Part shown: piece after piece, positions 7,368 through 13,848 of the stretch
Layout of the letters: every line of letters starts with the position of its first letter
Position numbering within the stretch: the stretch's first letter is position 1
Source of the DNA: Alphaproteobacteria bacterium
GTDB lineage: Bacteria > Pseudomonadota > Alphaproteobacteria > Rhizobiales > Devosiaceae
Direction of reading: 5' to 3'
DNA: 14,477 bases
NCBI GenBank assembly: GCA_013152625.1
Contig: JAADFY010000223.1
Coordinates: forward strand, 1 to 14,477
Position numbers and translations under genes: made by a program
The notes under the pieces: generated by a model
The model's database searches: none
Seen by the model: only the letters and a program-made list of their open reading frames with translations
What the model was told of the DNA's origin: nothing

Positions 7368-8213
7368 TCATTTGACCGCACCCGCCGTCAAACCGCGAAT
7401 GAGCTGGCGTGAAAACAGGACGTAAAGAAAAATCACCGGAATGATCGCCAGGGTCATGGCGGCCAGAATGGCGTTCCAGTTGTTGGTGAACTGGCCCACA
7501 AACACCTGGGCGCCCAACGTGAGGGTTTTGGTGGCCTCGGAGGGGGCGAGAATGAGGGGAAACCACAAGTCGTTCCAGATGGGGATCATGGTAAAAACCC
7601 CGACCGTGGCCAGGGCCGGGCGGACCAGGGGCAGGACCAGCTGGAAAAAAATCGCGTACTCGGACAGGCCGTCAATACGACCGGCCGCTTTGAGATCTTT
7701 TGAAACCACGGCCATGAACTCGGACAGAATAAAGATCGAAAGGGGCAGCCCCTGGGCGGTGTACACAAGGATCAGCGCCCAGGGGGTGTTAACCAGACCG
7801 GTGGCGACCATCAGCTTGAGAATACCGATGGTGCCAAGCCGAATGGGGATCATGATTCCCAGAGCCAGATAAAGCCCGGTAAGGCGGTTGAAGGGGAATT
7901 TATACTCCGACAGGGCAAAGGCGGCCATGGCGCCGAACAGGAGCACAAAAAACAGGGAAGCCACGGTGACCGAAAGGGAATTCCAGAAATAAAGTGGGAA
8001 ATTGCCCTGGGTAAAGACGGTGGTATAGCCCACCAGATCAAAGGTTTCCGCGTTGGGCAAAGCCACGGGATCGCGAAAAATCGCCCGCTTGGATTTAAAC
8101 GAATTGATGACGATCAGGATCACCGGGAACAGGGCAATCACGGTAAAGGTGAGCAGGATGACGTGGGCACCCAATTCGGCAACCCGGTTTCTTCTGGCTC
8201 GGGAAACGGCCAT
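7368..8213 (-). CDS. Carbohydrate ABC transporter inner-membrane permease, MalG type
   Basis: Integral membrane protein of 281 aa with about six predicted membrane spans, the first at about 15-38. It forms half of the channel for the amino sugar. The cytoplasmic coupling (EAA) loop is at about 174-196 and reads KAAGRIDGLSEYAIFFQLVL, followed by PLVRPA. The usual E-A-A is A-A-G here, with the invariant Asp-Gly kept. The C-terminus ending in GLTAGAVK is typical of MalG-family proteins. The start at 8213 has a GGGGGG run 4 bases upstream and lies 10 bases after the stop of the other permease gene. The gap to the ATPase gene is 43 bases. The substrate cannot be read from the permease; it is inferred from the operon. 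Confidence 0.95.
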   Translation of the reverse strand: MAVSRARRNRVAELGAHVILLTFTVIALFPVILIVINSFKSKRAIFRDPVALPNAETFDLVGYTTVFTQGNFPLYFWNSLSVTVASLFFVLLFGAMAAFALSEYKFPFNRLTGLYLALGIMIPIRLGTIGILKLMVATGLVNTPWALILVYTAQGLPLSIFILSEFMAVVSKDLKAAGRIDGLSEYAIFFQLVLPLVRPALATVGVFTMIPIWNDLWFPLILAPSEATKTLTLGAQVFVGQFTNNWNAILAAMTLAIIPVIFLYVLFSRQLIRGLTAGAVK

Positions 8214-8223
8214 TTAACCCCCC

Positions 8224-9165
8224 TTACATTTCATAGCGGGTCAACCGGCGCTGGATGAAAAACAGATAAATGGCAACGCCGACTAAAATGATGAAAAACA
8301 TCATGGTGGCAATGGTGGCGCCCATGTTCGGATCACCGGGCTGGGTCTGCTGGCCGTAAAAAGTGCGATAGAGCAAAGTGCCAAGCAGATCGGTGGAGAA
8401 ATTGGGGCCGGCCAGGGGGCCCTGGGTGGTGTAAACGAGGTCAAAGGCATTGAAATTGCCAACAAAGGTGAGGATGGAAATAATGCCGATGGTGGGCAGG
8501 ATCAGGATCAGTTTGATCTTGAAAAACTGGGCCAGACCGGTCACGCCATCGCACTCGGCCGCCTCGATCACCTCTTCGGGTATGGAAAGCAGCGCCGCGT
8601 AGATCAGCATCATCGGTATGCCAACGAACTGCCAGACCGAGATAAGTGCCAGGGTGATCAGGGCGGATTCCTCGCGACCCAGAAAGGGCATAAACCAGCT
8701 GCCCAGACCGACGCTGGACAACATGCCCTTGGAGACCCCCCACAGGGGCGAGAGCATGAGTTTCCACACAAAGCCGACAATGACGAAGGACAGGAGCGTG
8801 GGCATGAAAATGGCGGTGCGATACAGCTTTTTGCCCGGCAGGTGAAACATGGACAGCAGGGCGGCGATCAAGACGCCGATGGGGTTCTGCACCAGCATGT
8901 GGATAACAAAAAACAGGAAGTTGTTCCACAGGGCCTTGGTGAAAGGCCCGACCCAATAGACGTTGAAAAACAGCTGATTGTAGTTTTCCAGCCCGACAAA
9001 TGTGACCACCCTGGTAACCGAATCCACCTGAAAAAACGACAGGCGCAGGGTTTCGGCCAGGGGCAATATCATGATCACGGTGTACACAAAGGCCGCCGGG
9101 CCCAGAAACACCAGGATATGCCAGCGAAACGGTCGTTTTCTGACGTTTGAGGTTTCAGGCATCAT
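8224..9165 (-). CDS. Carbohydrate ABC transporter inner-membrane permease, MalF/UgpA type
   Basis: Integral membrane protein of 313 aa with about six predicted spans, partner of the MalG-type permease downstream. The EAA coupling loop EEVIEAAECDGVTGLAQFF (197-215) is canonical (Glu201-Ala-Ala, Gly207) and is followed by LILP. The first span, at about 16-36 (ILVFLGPAAFVYTVIMILP), follows a basic N-terminus RKRPFRW. The start is uncertain. Two adjacent ATG codons (9165 and 9162) have no convincing Shine-Dalgarno. A GTG at 9258 would add 31 hydrophilic residues but lies inside the arm of a strong hairpin, so it is unlikely. Weak initiation here would fit translation that depends on upstream ribosomes or on mRNA structure. 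The gene follows the binding-protein gene after 152 bases. Confidence 0.93.
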   Translation of the reverse strand: MMPETSNVRKRPFRWHILVFLGPAAFVYTVIMILPLAETLRLSFFQVDSVTRVVTFVGLENYNQLFFNVYWVGPFTKALWNNFLFFVIHMLVQNPIGVLIAALLSMFHLPGKKLYRTAIFMPTLLSFVIVGFVWKLMLSPLWGVSKGMLSSVGLGSWFMPFLGREESALITLALISVWQFVGIPMMLIYAALLSIPEEVIEAAECDGVTGLAQFFKIKLILILPTIGIISILTFVGNFNAFDLVYTTQGPLAGPNFSTDLLGTLLYRTFYGQQTQPGDPNMGATIATMMFFIILVGVAIYLFFIQRRLTRYEM

Positions 9166-9231
9166 ATTCTGGGTTTCGGGTTTTTCGGGATTTTTCGTAC
9201 GTCGGTCTTCGGGGGTTGGTTCCGCTTTTAT

Positions 9232-9261
9232 CAGGTGCCCGCCCGGCCGGGCGGACACCTG
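9232..9261 (-). promoter_or_regulatory. Intercistronic hairpin between binding-protein and permease genes
   Basis: Arms CAGGTGCCCGCCCGG (9232-9246) and CCGGGCGGACACCTG (9247-9261) pair at 14 of 15 positions, and the inner 16 bases are a perfect palindrome. In RNA this makes a stem of about 13 bp with a tiny GGCC loop. It lies 56 bases after the binding-protein stop and 66 bases before the permease start, inside one operon. No U-run follows. Such stems after periplasmic binding-protein genes commonly protect the upstream mRNA or cause partial termination, giving more binding protein than permease. The role here is inferred. Confidence 0.75.
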
Positions 9262-9317
9262 TGATTTGCGATACAGCCGGACAGGGCCCGGTCTGCTTTA
9301 ATACACTCCAGTACGCG

Positions 9318-10580
9318 CTAGTTCTGCTGGGGCGCGTACCAGCTTTCCAGGCCCGCCTGCAGGCCAGCCGCTGCTTCTTGCGGGGTCTGGATCCCGTTAA
9401 TGACATTGGCGGACGCCGTCCACATGGCACTCCACAGGTTAGGCGTGCCGCCCCGGGTCAGAATCTGAGCCGCGGAACGGATGGTGGACTGGCAATCGGC
9501 CCGCCAGGAAATGAACTCGTTGGCCAACGGATCATCGAGGGTGATGGCGTTGTTGGACAGAGAGAAAAAGCCCGGCAGTGCGTTCGAATAGAGTTGGGCA
9601 AATTCTTCGGTACCCATCCAGTCGAGGAACACTTTGGCCGCGTCAGCATTTGGCGAGTCCGGGTTCAGACCCATGGCGATATCCGTGTGATCATTGATGA
9701 TGCACGCGTCGCCGGCATTGGGCAGCGGTGGACGGAATGCGCCGAGTTCAAAATCGGCATCGTTGTTAAAGCCGGTGATCTCCCAGGAACCGGCGGGATA
9801 GATCGCCGCCCGGCCCAGGGTGAACAGGGTCTGGCTGTCCGGGTAGGCCTGGGCTTCAAAACCATCACCGAGATACTGGCCCCATTGCGCCATAATCTCA
9901 AACGGTTTGACCCATTCCGGGTCGGTAAGCTTGGCCGTGCCGTCAATAATTGCCTGACGACCCTTCTCCCCACCCCAATACATGGGGCCGATGTTCTGGT
10001 AGCCCATGGCCTGGCTTTCCCACTGGTCGAGGGTCCCCATGGCCATTGGAATATAGGTGCCGTCCTGCTTGATGGCCTCCAGCACCGCCATGAATTCGTC
10101 CTGGGTTTCCGGCTCTTGAAGTCCAAGCTCGGCAAATGCGTCCTTGTTGTAGATAAATCCGTGGATCACGGCGGCCATTGGCACGCAGAACGTGGCACTG
10201 CCGTCATCGGTGCTCCAGGCGGACTTGGCGACATCCGAGAAGTTATCCAGGGCGGCAAGTCCGGTCAGATCCGCCAGTTGACCTTTGTTGTACAGATCAA
10301 GGGAGGCATCAAACGGACGGCAGGTGATCAGATCACCGGCGGTGCCGCCTTCCAGTTTCGCATTTAGAGCTGCGTTGTACTGGGTGGGCGCGGTGGGGGC
10401 GAAGGTGACCTTGATGTCGGGATTGGCGGCCATGAAGGCGGGCAGAATTGTGTCCTGCCAGATGGTGAGATCGTCATTGCGCCAGCTTTCGATGGTTATT
10501 TCCGCGGACTGGGCAAACGCGCCGACCGCAGTACCGAGCATCAGCGAGGTCGCCAGCCCACCCATAAGTGCATATTTCAT
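9318..10580 (-). CDS. Extracellular sugar-binding protein of the ABC importer (family 1)
   Basis: Periplasmic binding protein of 420 aa, the substrate receptor of the importer. The signal peptide (1-23) starts MKYALMGG, has a hydrophobic core and ends in AFA before Gln24. The mature protein opens with AEITIESWRNDD, then ILPAFMAANPDIKVTF, the usual N-terminal pattern of family-1 sugar-binding proteins. Trp-rich segments (WGGEKGRQAI, PAGSWEITGFNND) are of the kind that stack on sugar rings. Cys87 (in LITCRPFD), Cys122, Cys242 and Cys334 are noteworthy because periplasmic cysteines often pair. The start at 10580 has a near-ideal AGGAGGA ribosome site, the best in the operon, as expected for the most abundant component. 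Its position between murQ and nagA genes points to GlcNAc, MurNAc or a small muropeptide sugar; sequence alone does not decide. Confidence 0.93.
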   Translation of the reverse strand: MKYALMGGLATSLMLGTAVGAFAQSAEITIESWRNDDLTIWQDTILPAFMAANPDIKVTFAPTAPTQYNAALNAKLEGGTAGDLITCRPFDASLDLYNKGQLADLTGLAALDNFSDVAKSAWSTDDGSATFCVPMAAVIHGFIYNKDAFAELGLQEPETQDEFMAVLEAIKQDGTYIPMAMGTLDQWESQAMGYQNIGPMYWGGEKGRQAIIDGTAKLTDPEWVKPFEIMAQWGQYLGDGFEAQAYPDSQTLFTLGRAAIYPAGSWEITGFNNDADFELGAFRPPLPNAGDACIINDHTDIAMGLNPDSPNADAAKVFLDWMGTEEFAQLYSNALPGFFSLSNNAITLDDPLANEFISWRADCQSTIRSAAQILTRGGTPNLWSAMWTASANVINGIQTPQEAAAGLQAGLESWYAPQQN

Positions 10581-10593
10581 GATATTCCTCCTG

Positions 10594-10645
10594 TTGGCAG
10601 TTAAAGCGTTTGATTGGCAGCCCCTTCGTTGCCAGGCGAGGGGGC
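10594..10645. repeat. TTGGCAG direct repeat and 9-bp inverted repeat in front of the sugar-binding protein gene
   Basis: TTGGCAG occurs at 10594-10600 and again at 10614-10620, 20 bases apart. Next to it, arms GCCCCTTCG (10620-10628) and CGAGGGGGC (10637-10645) can pair over 9 positions with one non-Watson-Crick pair around an 8-base loop. Everything lies in the 87-base gap between the murQ stop and the binding-protein start. The hairpin may limit read-through from murQ or protect an mRNA end. The repeat could be a regulator site, which would give the transporter its own promoter. Confidence 0.45.
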
Positions 10646-10667
10646 ACTGTAAATCTCTTTCCCCCGT

Positions 10668-11648
10668 TTACCGGGTTGCTTCTTTTTCCCCGGCCGACCG
10701 GGTAATCTTGGCAAGGGCGGCTTCCAGGTTTCCGTGGTGCCGGGCCAGAATCTCCAGCGCCGTTTTCCTGTCGGTGCCTGCATGGACCAGCACGGCGAGT
10801 TTTACGTTTCCGTCGCTGGCTTTAAGCGCTTTTTGTGCTTCGGGGTTGGTGCAACCGGTCAATTCGACGAGCATGCGCTGCGCCCGCAAAACAAGCTTTT
10901 CGTTCGAGGTCTGCATATCGACCATGTGGCCGCGATAGACCTTGTTCAGCCGAACCATGAGGGTGGTGGAAAACAGTCCAAGGGCCGCTTTCTGGCTGGT
11001 GCCGGCGCCCAGACGGGTCGACCCGGCCAGCACTTCGGGGCCGGAACGCAGCAGCACACCGATTTCAGCATCCGCCAGCAACGGAGCATCGGGATTGTTG
11101 GCAAACGATATGGTCAGGGCCCCCCGGGAGCGGGCGGTTTGAATGGCGGCACGGGTGAAAGGGGTCGTGCCGCTGGCGGCAAGACCGATAACCACATCAC
11201 TGGCACCGGTGTCGATATCGACAATGCCGGCCTGACCGGCCTTTACATCATCTTCGGCCCGTTCGCGGGAATGACGCTGCCCCACCTCGCCGCCGGCAAA
11301 CAGATAGACAATGCGAGAAGTGGGCCAGCCAAATGTCGGGGTCAGTTCAATTCCATCCAGAGTGCCCAGGCGCCCCGAGGTGCCGGCGCCAGTATAGATC
11401 AGCCGGCCCTCGGTGCCTGACAGGCGCTCCGCCGCCAGACCGACGGCGGCCTCTATCTGGCCCAGGGCGCCCCAAACCGCATGGAGGGCCTGATGCTGGC
11501 CGCCCAGCAAAGCGCTTAGAACTTCGCCGGTTTCCCAGGTTTCCAGACCCGCATACCGGGGGCTGCGCATTTCGGTCTCGCGCCATTCCGGCGCACTGGT
11601 CCGGTCCTGGTCGGCGATCTCGGCCTCGTTTGCGTTTGTAACCGGCAA
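10668..11648 (-). CDS. murQ: N-acetylmuramic acid 6-phosphate etherase-like SIS protein
   Basis: Cytoplasmic SIS-domain lyase (326 aa) expected to cleave the D-lactyl ether of MurNAc-6-P, giving GlcNAc-6-P. It shows GRLIYTGAGTSGRLGTLDG (81-99), VIGLAASGTTPF (153-164) and GPEVLAGSTRLGAGTSQK (203-220), all MurQ hallmarks. Glu101 and Glu132 are 31 residues apart, the same spacing as the catalytic Glu83 and Glu114 of E. coli MurQ. It diverges at LDGIELTPTFGWP, where typical MurQ has LDASECPPTFG. The start is a TTG at 11648 with GGAGGG six bases upstream. The family TExR motif (TEMR, 25-28) includes the first internal Met at 27, so translation must begin upstream and no other start codon is available. 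It is the first gene of the operon, next to a possible GntR operator. A related etherase with a changed substrate is the alternative. Confidence 0.87.
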   Translation of the reverse strand: MPVTNANEAEIADQDRTSAPEWRETEMRSPRYAGLETWETGEVLSALLGGQHQALHAVWGALGQIEAAVGLAAERLSGTEGRLIYTGAGTSGRLGTLDGIELTPTFGWPTSRIVYLFAGGEVGQRHSRERAEDDVKAGQAGIVDIDTGASDVVIGLAASGTTPFTRAAIQTARSRGALTISFANNPDAPLLADAEIGVLLRSGPEVLAGSTRLGAGTSQKAALGLFSTTLMVRLNKVYRGHMVDMQTSNEKLVLRAQRMLVELTGCTNPEAQKALKASDGNVKLAVLVHAGTDRKTALEILARHHGNLEAALAKITRSAGEKEATR

Positions 11649-11654
11649 TTGGCA

Positions 11655-11660
11655 CCCTCC
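11655..11660 (-). promoter_or_regulatory. Strong ribosome binding site that fixes the TTG start of murQ
   Basis: The minus strand reads GGAGGG, then 6 bases, then the TTG at 11648. This strong site is what supports a non-ATG start, and it lies within 5 bases of the proposed operator at 11665-11681. Confidence 0.7.
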
Positions 11661-11664
11661 CTCA

Positions 11665-11681
11665 ATACCAAAATGCTACCA
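11665..11681 (-). promoter_or_regulatory. Putative GntR operator upstream of murQ (direct repeat of TGGTAG/TGGTAT)
   Basis: On the minus strand TGGTAG (11681-11676) is followed by TGGTAT (11670-11665), 11 bases start to start, in the context TTGGTAGCATTTTGGTATTG. The gntR leader carries the same arrangement in the same orientation relative to its gene (12839-12855), with about 15 of 21 positions alike. Position next to the ribosome site means a bound protein could block elongation or initiation. Function is inferred from the repeat and from the neighbouring regulator gene. Confidence 0.5.
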
Positions 11682-11774
11682 AAAGCCAATCCGCCGGGCA
11701 ACGAAATTTTTCCCAGCCGGCGTAAATCGCGCAAGTTGTTGTAATTCTTGCCTTTACCCCCTGCCCCTTGCCTC

Positions 11775-11800
11775 TTGACGCCGAATATGCACAACATAAT
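11775..11800 (+). promoter_or_regulatory. Weak candidate promoter for the kinase-gntR unit
   Basis: TTGACG (11775-11780) is a good -35 and CATAAT (11795-11800) a good -10, but the 14-base spacer is shorter than normal. Transcription from here would start around 11807, right at the TGGTAT box that follows. The 194-base divergent region 11649-11842 must hold promoters for both directions. Confidence 0.3.
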
Positions 11801-11806
11801 TGGTAT
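11801..11806 (+). promoter_or_regulatory. Single TGGTAT box upstream of the kinase gene
   Basis: TGGTAT lies 36 bases upstream of the kinase start, in the same orientation relative to its gene as the boxes in front of murQ and gntR. The second half-site expected 11 bases on is degenerate (TGACCG), though an inverted ACC is present at 11815-11817. Support is weaker than for the paired sites. Confidence 0.3.
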
Positions 11807-11842
11807 TAAATTTGACCGATCCAGCAAGAACCCGGGGGATAC

Positions 11843-12781
11843 ATGCATTTGCTTTGCCTCGATATGGGCGGCACCAGAACCCGGGGGGCACTGTACAACA
11901 AGGCCGGGGCCGTTGTGGCGCGTTCGGAGGGGCCGGGCGGGGCGTTGTCTTTAGGTGTCCCGGCAGCCGAGGCGGCTGTTCGCACGGTTTGGGCCAACAT
12001 CACCACGGGCATGAAACGGCAGGCACCAACGCCCGGCGAAACAGGCGTTCATGCCGGCATTGCCGGTTTGGGACTGGCGGGCCGGGGGAACGAGCTATGT
12101 GCCCGCCTGTCCGATTTCGCCAGCGCCGGGCTTGTCAGTGACGGCTATGGGGCACTGGTTGCGGAAGGCGGCGGCAAACCGGCCGCCCTGATCTCGGTGG
12201 GCACCGGGGTTACGGGCCTGCGTCTTATGGCCGACGGGCGGACCCGAGCCCTGGGCGGATGGGGATTTCCGGCCGGAGACACCGGCGGCGGCGCCTGGCT
12301 GGGACTGAAAGCCGCAGGGGGAGTGCTGGCATTGCTCGATGGCCTGGGGACACAAAAGCTGTTGAGCCGGGCTGTCGCCGATCTGATTATGGAAATTGTC
12401 GGAACCGAACCGCAGCAGATCATGGCCTGGCAACTGGGGGCGCGTCCGGCGGACTTCGGGGCGCTGGCGCCGGTTGTGGTTATGGGGGCCAACAAAGGCG
12501 ACCGGTTCTGCCAGCGCCTGATCGAAGGGGCGGCACGCGAAATAATCGTGCTGGCAAAAGGACTTGTAGCGGAAAGATTTGGGGGGAACCGTGCCGAACC
12601 GGTCCACCTGGCTGGCGGTTTGGGGGCAACCCTTCTGCCGGCCTGCAAACGGGGGGCGACAGATTTGATCTGGCGGCTGGCAACCGGCGATCCGGTGGCG
12701 GGCATCGCCCTGATCGCCACCGGGCGGGCCCCGCCAGAAAACCGGCTGCCACGCCCCGGGCTGCGCCCGGCAGGGGCATAA
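11843..12781 (+). CDS. BadF/BadG-family amino-sugar kinase (GlcNAc/MurNAc kinase candidate)
   Basis: Cytoplasmic sugar kinase of the actin/hexokinase fold (312 aa), expected to phosphorylate imported GlcNAc and/or MurNAc at O6. The N-terminal phosphate loop is DMGGTRTRG (7-15). Asp100 in VSDGYGAL is the likely catalytic base. The second phosphate motif is ISVGTGVTGL (117-126), followed by GGWGFPAGDTGGGAWLG (138-154), the characteristic block of BadF/NAGK proteins. HLAGGLGATLLP near the C-terminus is the adenosine-side motif. The start at 11843 has GGGGGA about 4 bases upstream. This family includes NAGK-type kinases and the clostridial MurK, which accepts both GlcNAc and MurNAc; a single kinase beside both murQ and nagA would need that dual range. 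Substrate is inferred. It is divergent from murQ and followed by gntR. Confidence 0.85.
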   Translation: MHLLCLDMGGTRTRGALYNKAGAVVARSEGPGGALSLGVPAAEAAVRTVWANITTGMKRQAPTPGETGVHAGIAGLGLAGRGNELCARLSDFASAGLVSDGYGALVAEGGGKPAALISVGTGVTGLRLMADGRTRALGGWGFPAGDTGGGAWLGLKAAGGVLALLDGLGTQKLLSRAVADLIMEIVGTEPQQIMAWQLGARPADFGALAPVVVMGANKGDRFCQRLIEGAAREIIVLAKGLVAERFGGNRAEPVHLAGGLGATLLPACKRGATDLIWRLATGDPVAGIALIATGRAPPENRLPRPGLRPAGA

Positions 12782-12838
12782 CGCGGACGTGCCGGGGGCT
12801 GGAAACCCGGTTCGTGCCTAGCCAAGGCAAATAAACAC

Positions 12839-12855
12839 TGGTATCTTTGTGGTAT
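12839..12855 (+). promoter_or_regulatory. Putative GntR autoregulatory operator (TGGTAT direct repeat)
   Basis: TGGTAT at 12839-12844 and 12850-12855 are exact direct repeats one helical turn (11 bases) apart. They lie 64 bases before the gntR start. The pair resembles the murQ leader element. Repression of its own gene by the encoded regulator is the likely meaning. Confidence 0.5.
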
Positions 12856-12862
12856 GAAACAT

Positions 12863-12873
12863 CTATCCGATAG
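12863..12873. repeat. Small palindrome CTATC-C-GATAG in the gntR leader
   Basis: A perfect 5-base inverted repeat with one central base, 7 bases after the TGGTAT pair. It could be part of the regulator site or a second operator; it is short enough to arise by chance. Confidence 0.3.
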
Positions 12874-12918
12874 AAAATCAGGCGTGGTTGTGGATTTATC
12901 CGGGCCGGGCAATTCACC

Positions 12919-13734
12919 ATGAGTGATGTCAAAACCACAGATCTGGCGCTCACCAGTGCACAATTTGCCCGCCTTGTGGATTTTCGCGCCGATGATGGCG
13001 ATCCAACGCCGCGCTATGTGCAACTGGCCAATATCCTGCGCCAGCTGATTGCCGAACGCGTAATGCGCGAGGGGCAGGCATTGCCGTCCGAGCGGCGCAT
13101 TATGGAGCAGACCGCCCTGTCGCGGGTGACGGTGCGCAAATCGCTTGGCGTGCTGGCCAAGGAAGGCCTTTTACGGCAAAAACAGGGGTCGGGTACCTAT
13201 GTGGCGGGGGGGTTGCCACGGATCGAACAGCCCCTGACCCGGTTATCCAGTTTTACCGAAGACATGCTCAATCGGGGCAGCGCCCCCTCCGTGCGGTGGC
13301 TAGAGAAAAAGCTGGGCTATCCCAGCCCGGAAGAAGTTATGCTGTTCGGATTGTCGCCGGGCAACAAGGTGTTGCATCTGCACCGGGTGCGATCGGGGGA
13401 CGGGGTGCCGCTGGCGGTGGAGTTTGCCACGGTTCCGGCGCGGTTCCTGCCCGACCCCGACCTGATCGACCAGTCGCTTTACGAGGCGCTGGCCGAGGTG
13501 AACGCCATGCCGGTGCGCGCCACCCAGCGGCTCAAGGCCCGGCCTTTGCCGCCCCGGGAGGCGGAATTGCTCGATGCCTCGCCGGGAGAACCCGCCCTTT
13601 ATATCGAGCGCGCCTCGCGGCTGGCGGACGGAACGCTGATAGAGTTCACCCGGTGCTATTATCGTTCCGACACCTATGATTTTGTTGCCGAGCTATCAAT
13701 TTTGCCCCCGGACAAGATTTCCGCCGCCGAATAG
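12919..13734 (+). CDS. GntR-family transcriptional regulator, HutC/UTRA type
   Basis: Cytoplasmic DNA-binding repressor (271 aa), probably a sensor of an amino-sugar phosphate. The winged helix-turn-helix spans about 28-96: TPRYVQLANILRQLI, then LPSERRIMEQTALSRVTVRK (55-74), then LAKEGLLRQKQGSGTYV. The effector-binding UTRA domain spans about 104-262, with PLTRLSSFTEDMLNRG, LHLHRVRSGDGVPLAVE and ALYIERASRLADG, then FTRCYYRSDTYDF. The N-terminal 27 residues before the DNA-binding domain are a mild extension. The ATG at 12919 lacks a clear Shine-Dalgarno and no alternative start lies upstream in frame before a stop at 12871. NagR and DasR, the GlcNAc-6-P or GlcN-6-P responsive regulators, belong to this subfamily, so control of the divergent operon is likely. 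It follows the kinase gene after 137 bases that contain candidate operators. Confidence 0.92.
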   Translation: MSDVKTTDLALTSAQFARLVDFRADDGDPTPRYVQLANILRQLIAERVMREGQALPSERRIMEQTALSRVTVRKSLGVLAKEGLLRQKQGSGTYVAGGLPRIEQPLTRLSSFTEDMLNRGSAPSVRWLEKKLGYPSPEEVMLFGLSPGNKVLHLHRVRSGDGVPLAVEFATVPARFLPDPDLIDQSLYEALAEVNAMPVRATQRLKARPLPPREAELLDASPGEPALYIERASRLADGTLIEFTRCYYRSDTYDFVAELSILPPDKISAAE

Positions 13735-13774
13735 GACGGACGCGCCACCGGCCTATGTCCTGCCAGGTGACACC

Positions 13775-13798
13775 GGTCAGTATTTATTGGCGCTGACC
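13775..13798. repeat. Inverted repeat between gntR and the permease gene
   Basis: GGTCAG (13775-13780) and CTGACC (13793-13798) are perfect 6-base arms with a 12-base loop, 40 bases after the gntR stop. There is no U-run, so intrinsic termination is doubtful. The 114-base gap 13735-13848 otherwise shows only imperfect GC-rich repeats and must hold any promoter of the next gene. Confidence 0.3.
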
Positions 13799-13848
13799 CG
13801 ATAAACAGGGTTAACGTTGTTTCTGGATTGGGCAGATCGGCATGCACC

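Noticed and set aside
9147..10367. Long plus-strand open frame (406 codons) opposite the sugar-binding protein gene
   Set aside because: It is antisense to a clear binding protein with signal peptide and ideal ribosome site. Its composition (Gly, Arg, Val, His rich) is typical of GC-rich shadow frames and no family motif is visible.
11843..12781. ROK-family NagK for the kinase
   Set aside because: The ROK zinc motif (CxCGxxGCxE) is absent, whereas the GGWGFPAGDTGGG block and overall layout match BadF/BadG kinases.
12145..13023. Minus-strand open frame (292 codons) across the kinase and the gntR start
   Set aside because: It is antisense to two recognisable genes, Pro/Ala/Ser/Arg-rich low-complexity, and contains no domain.
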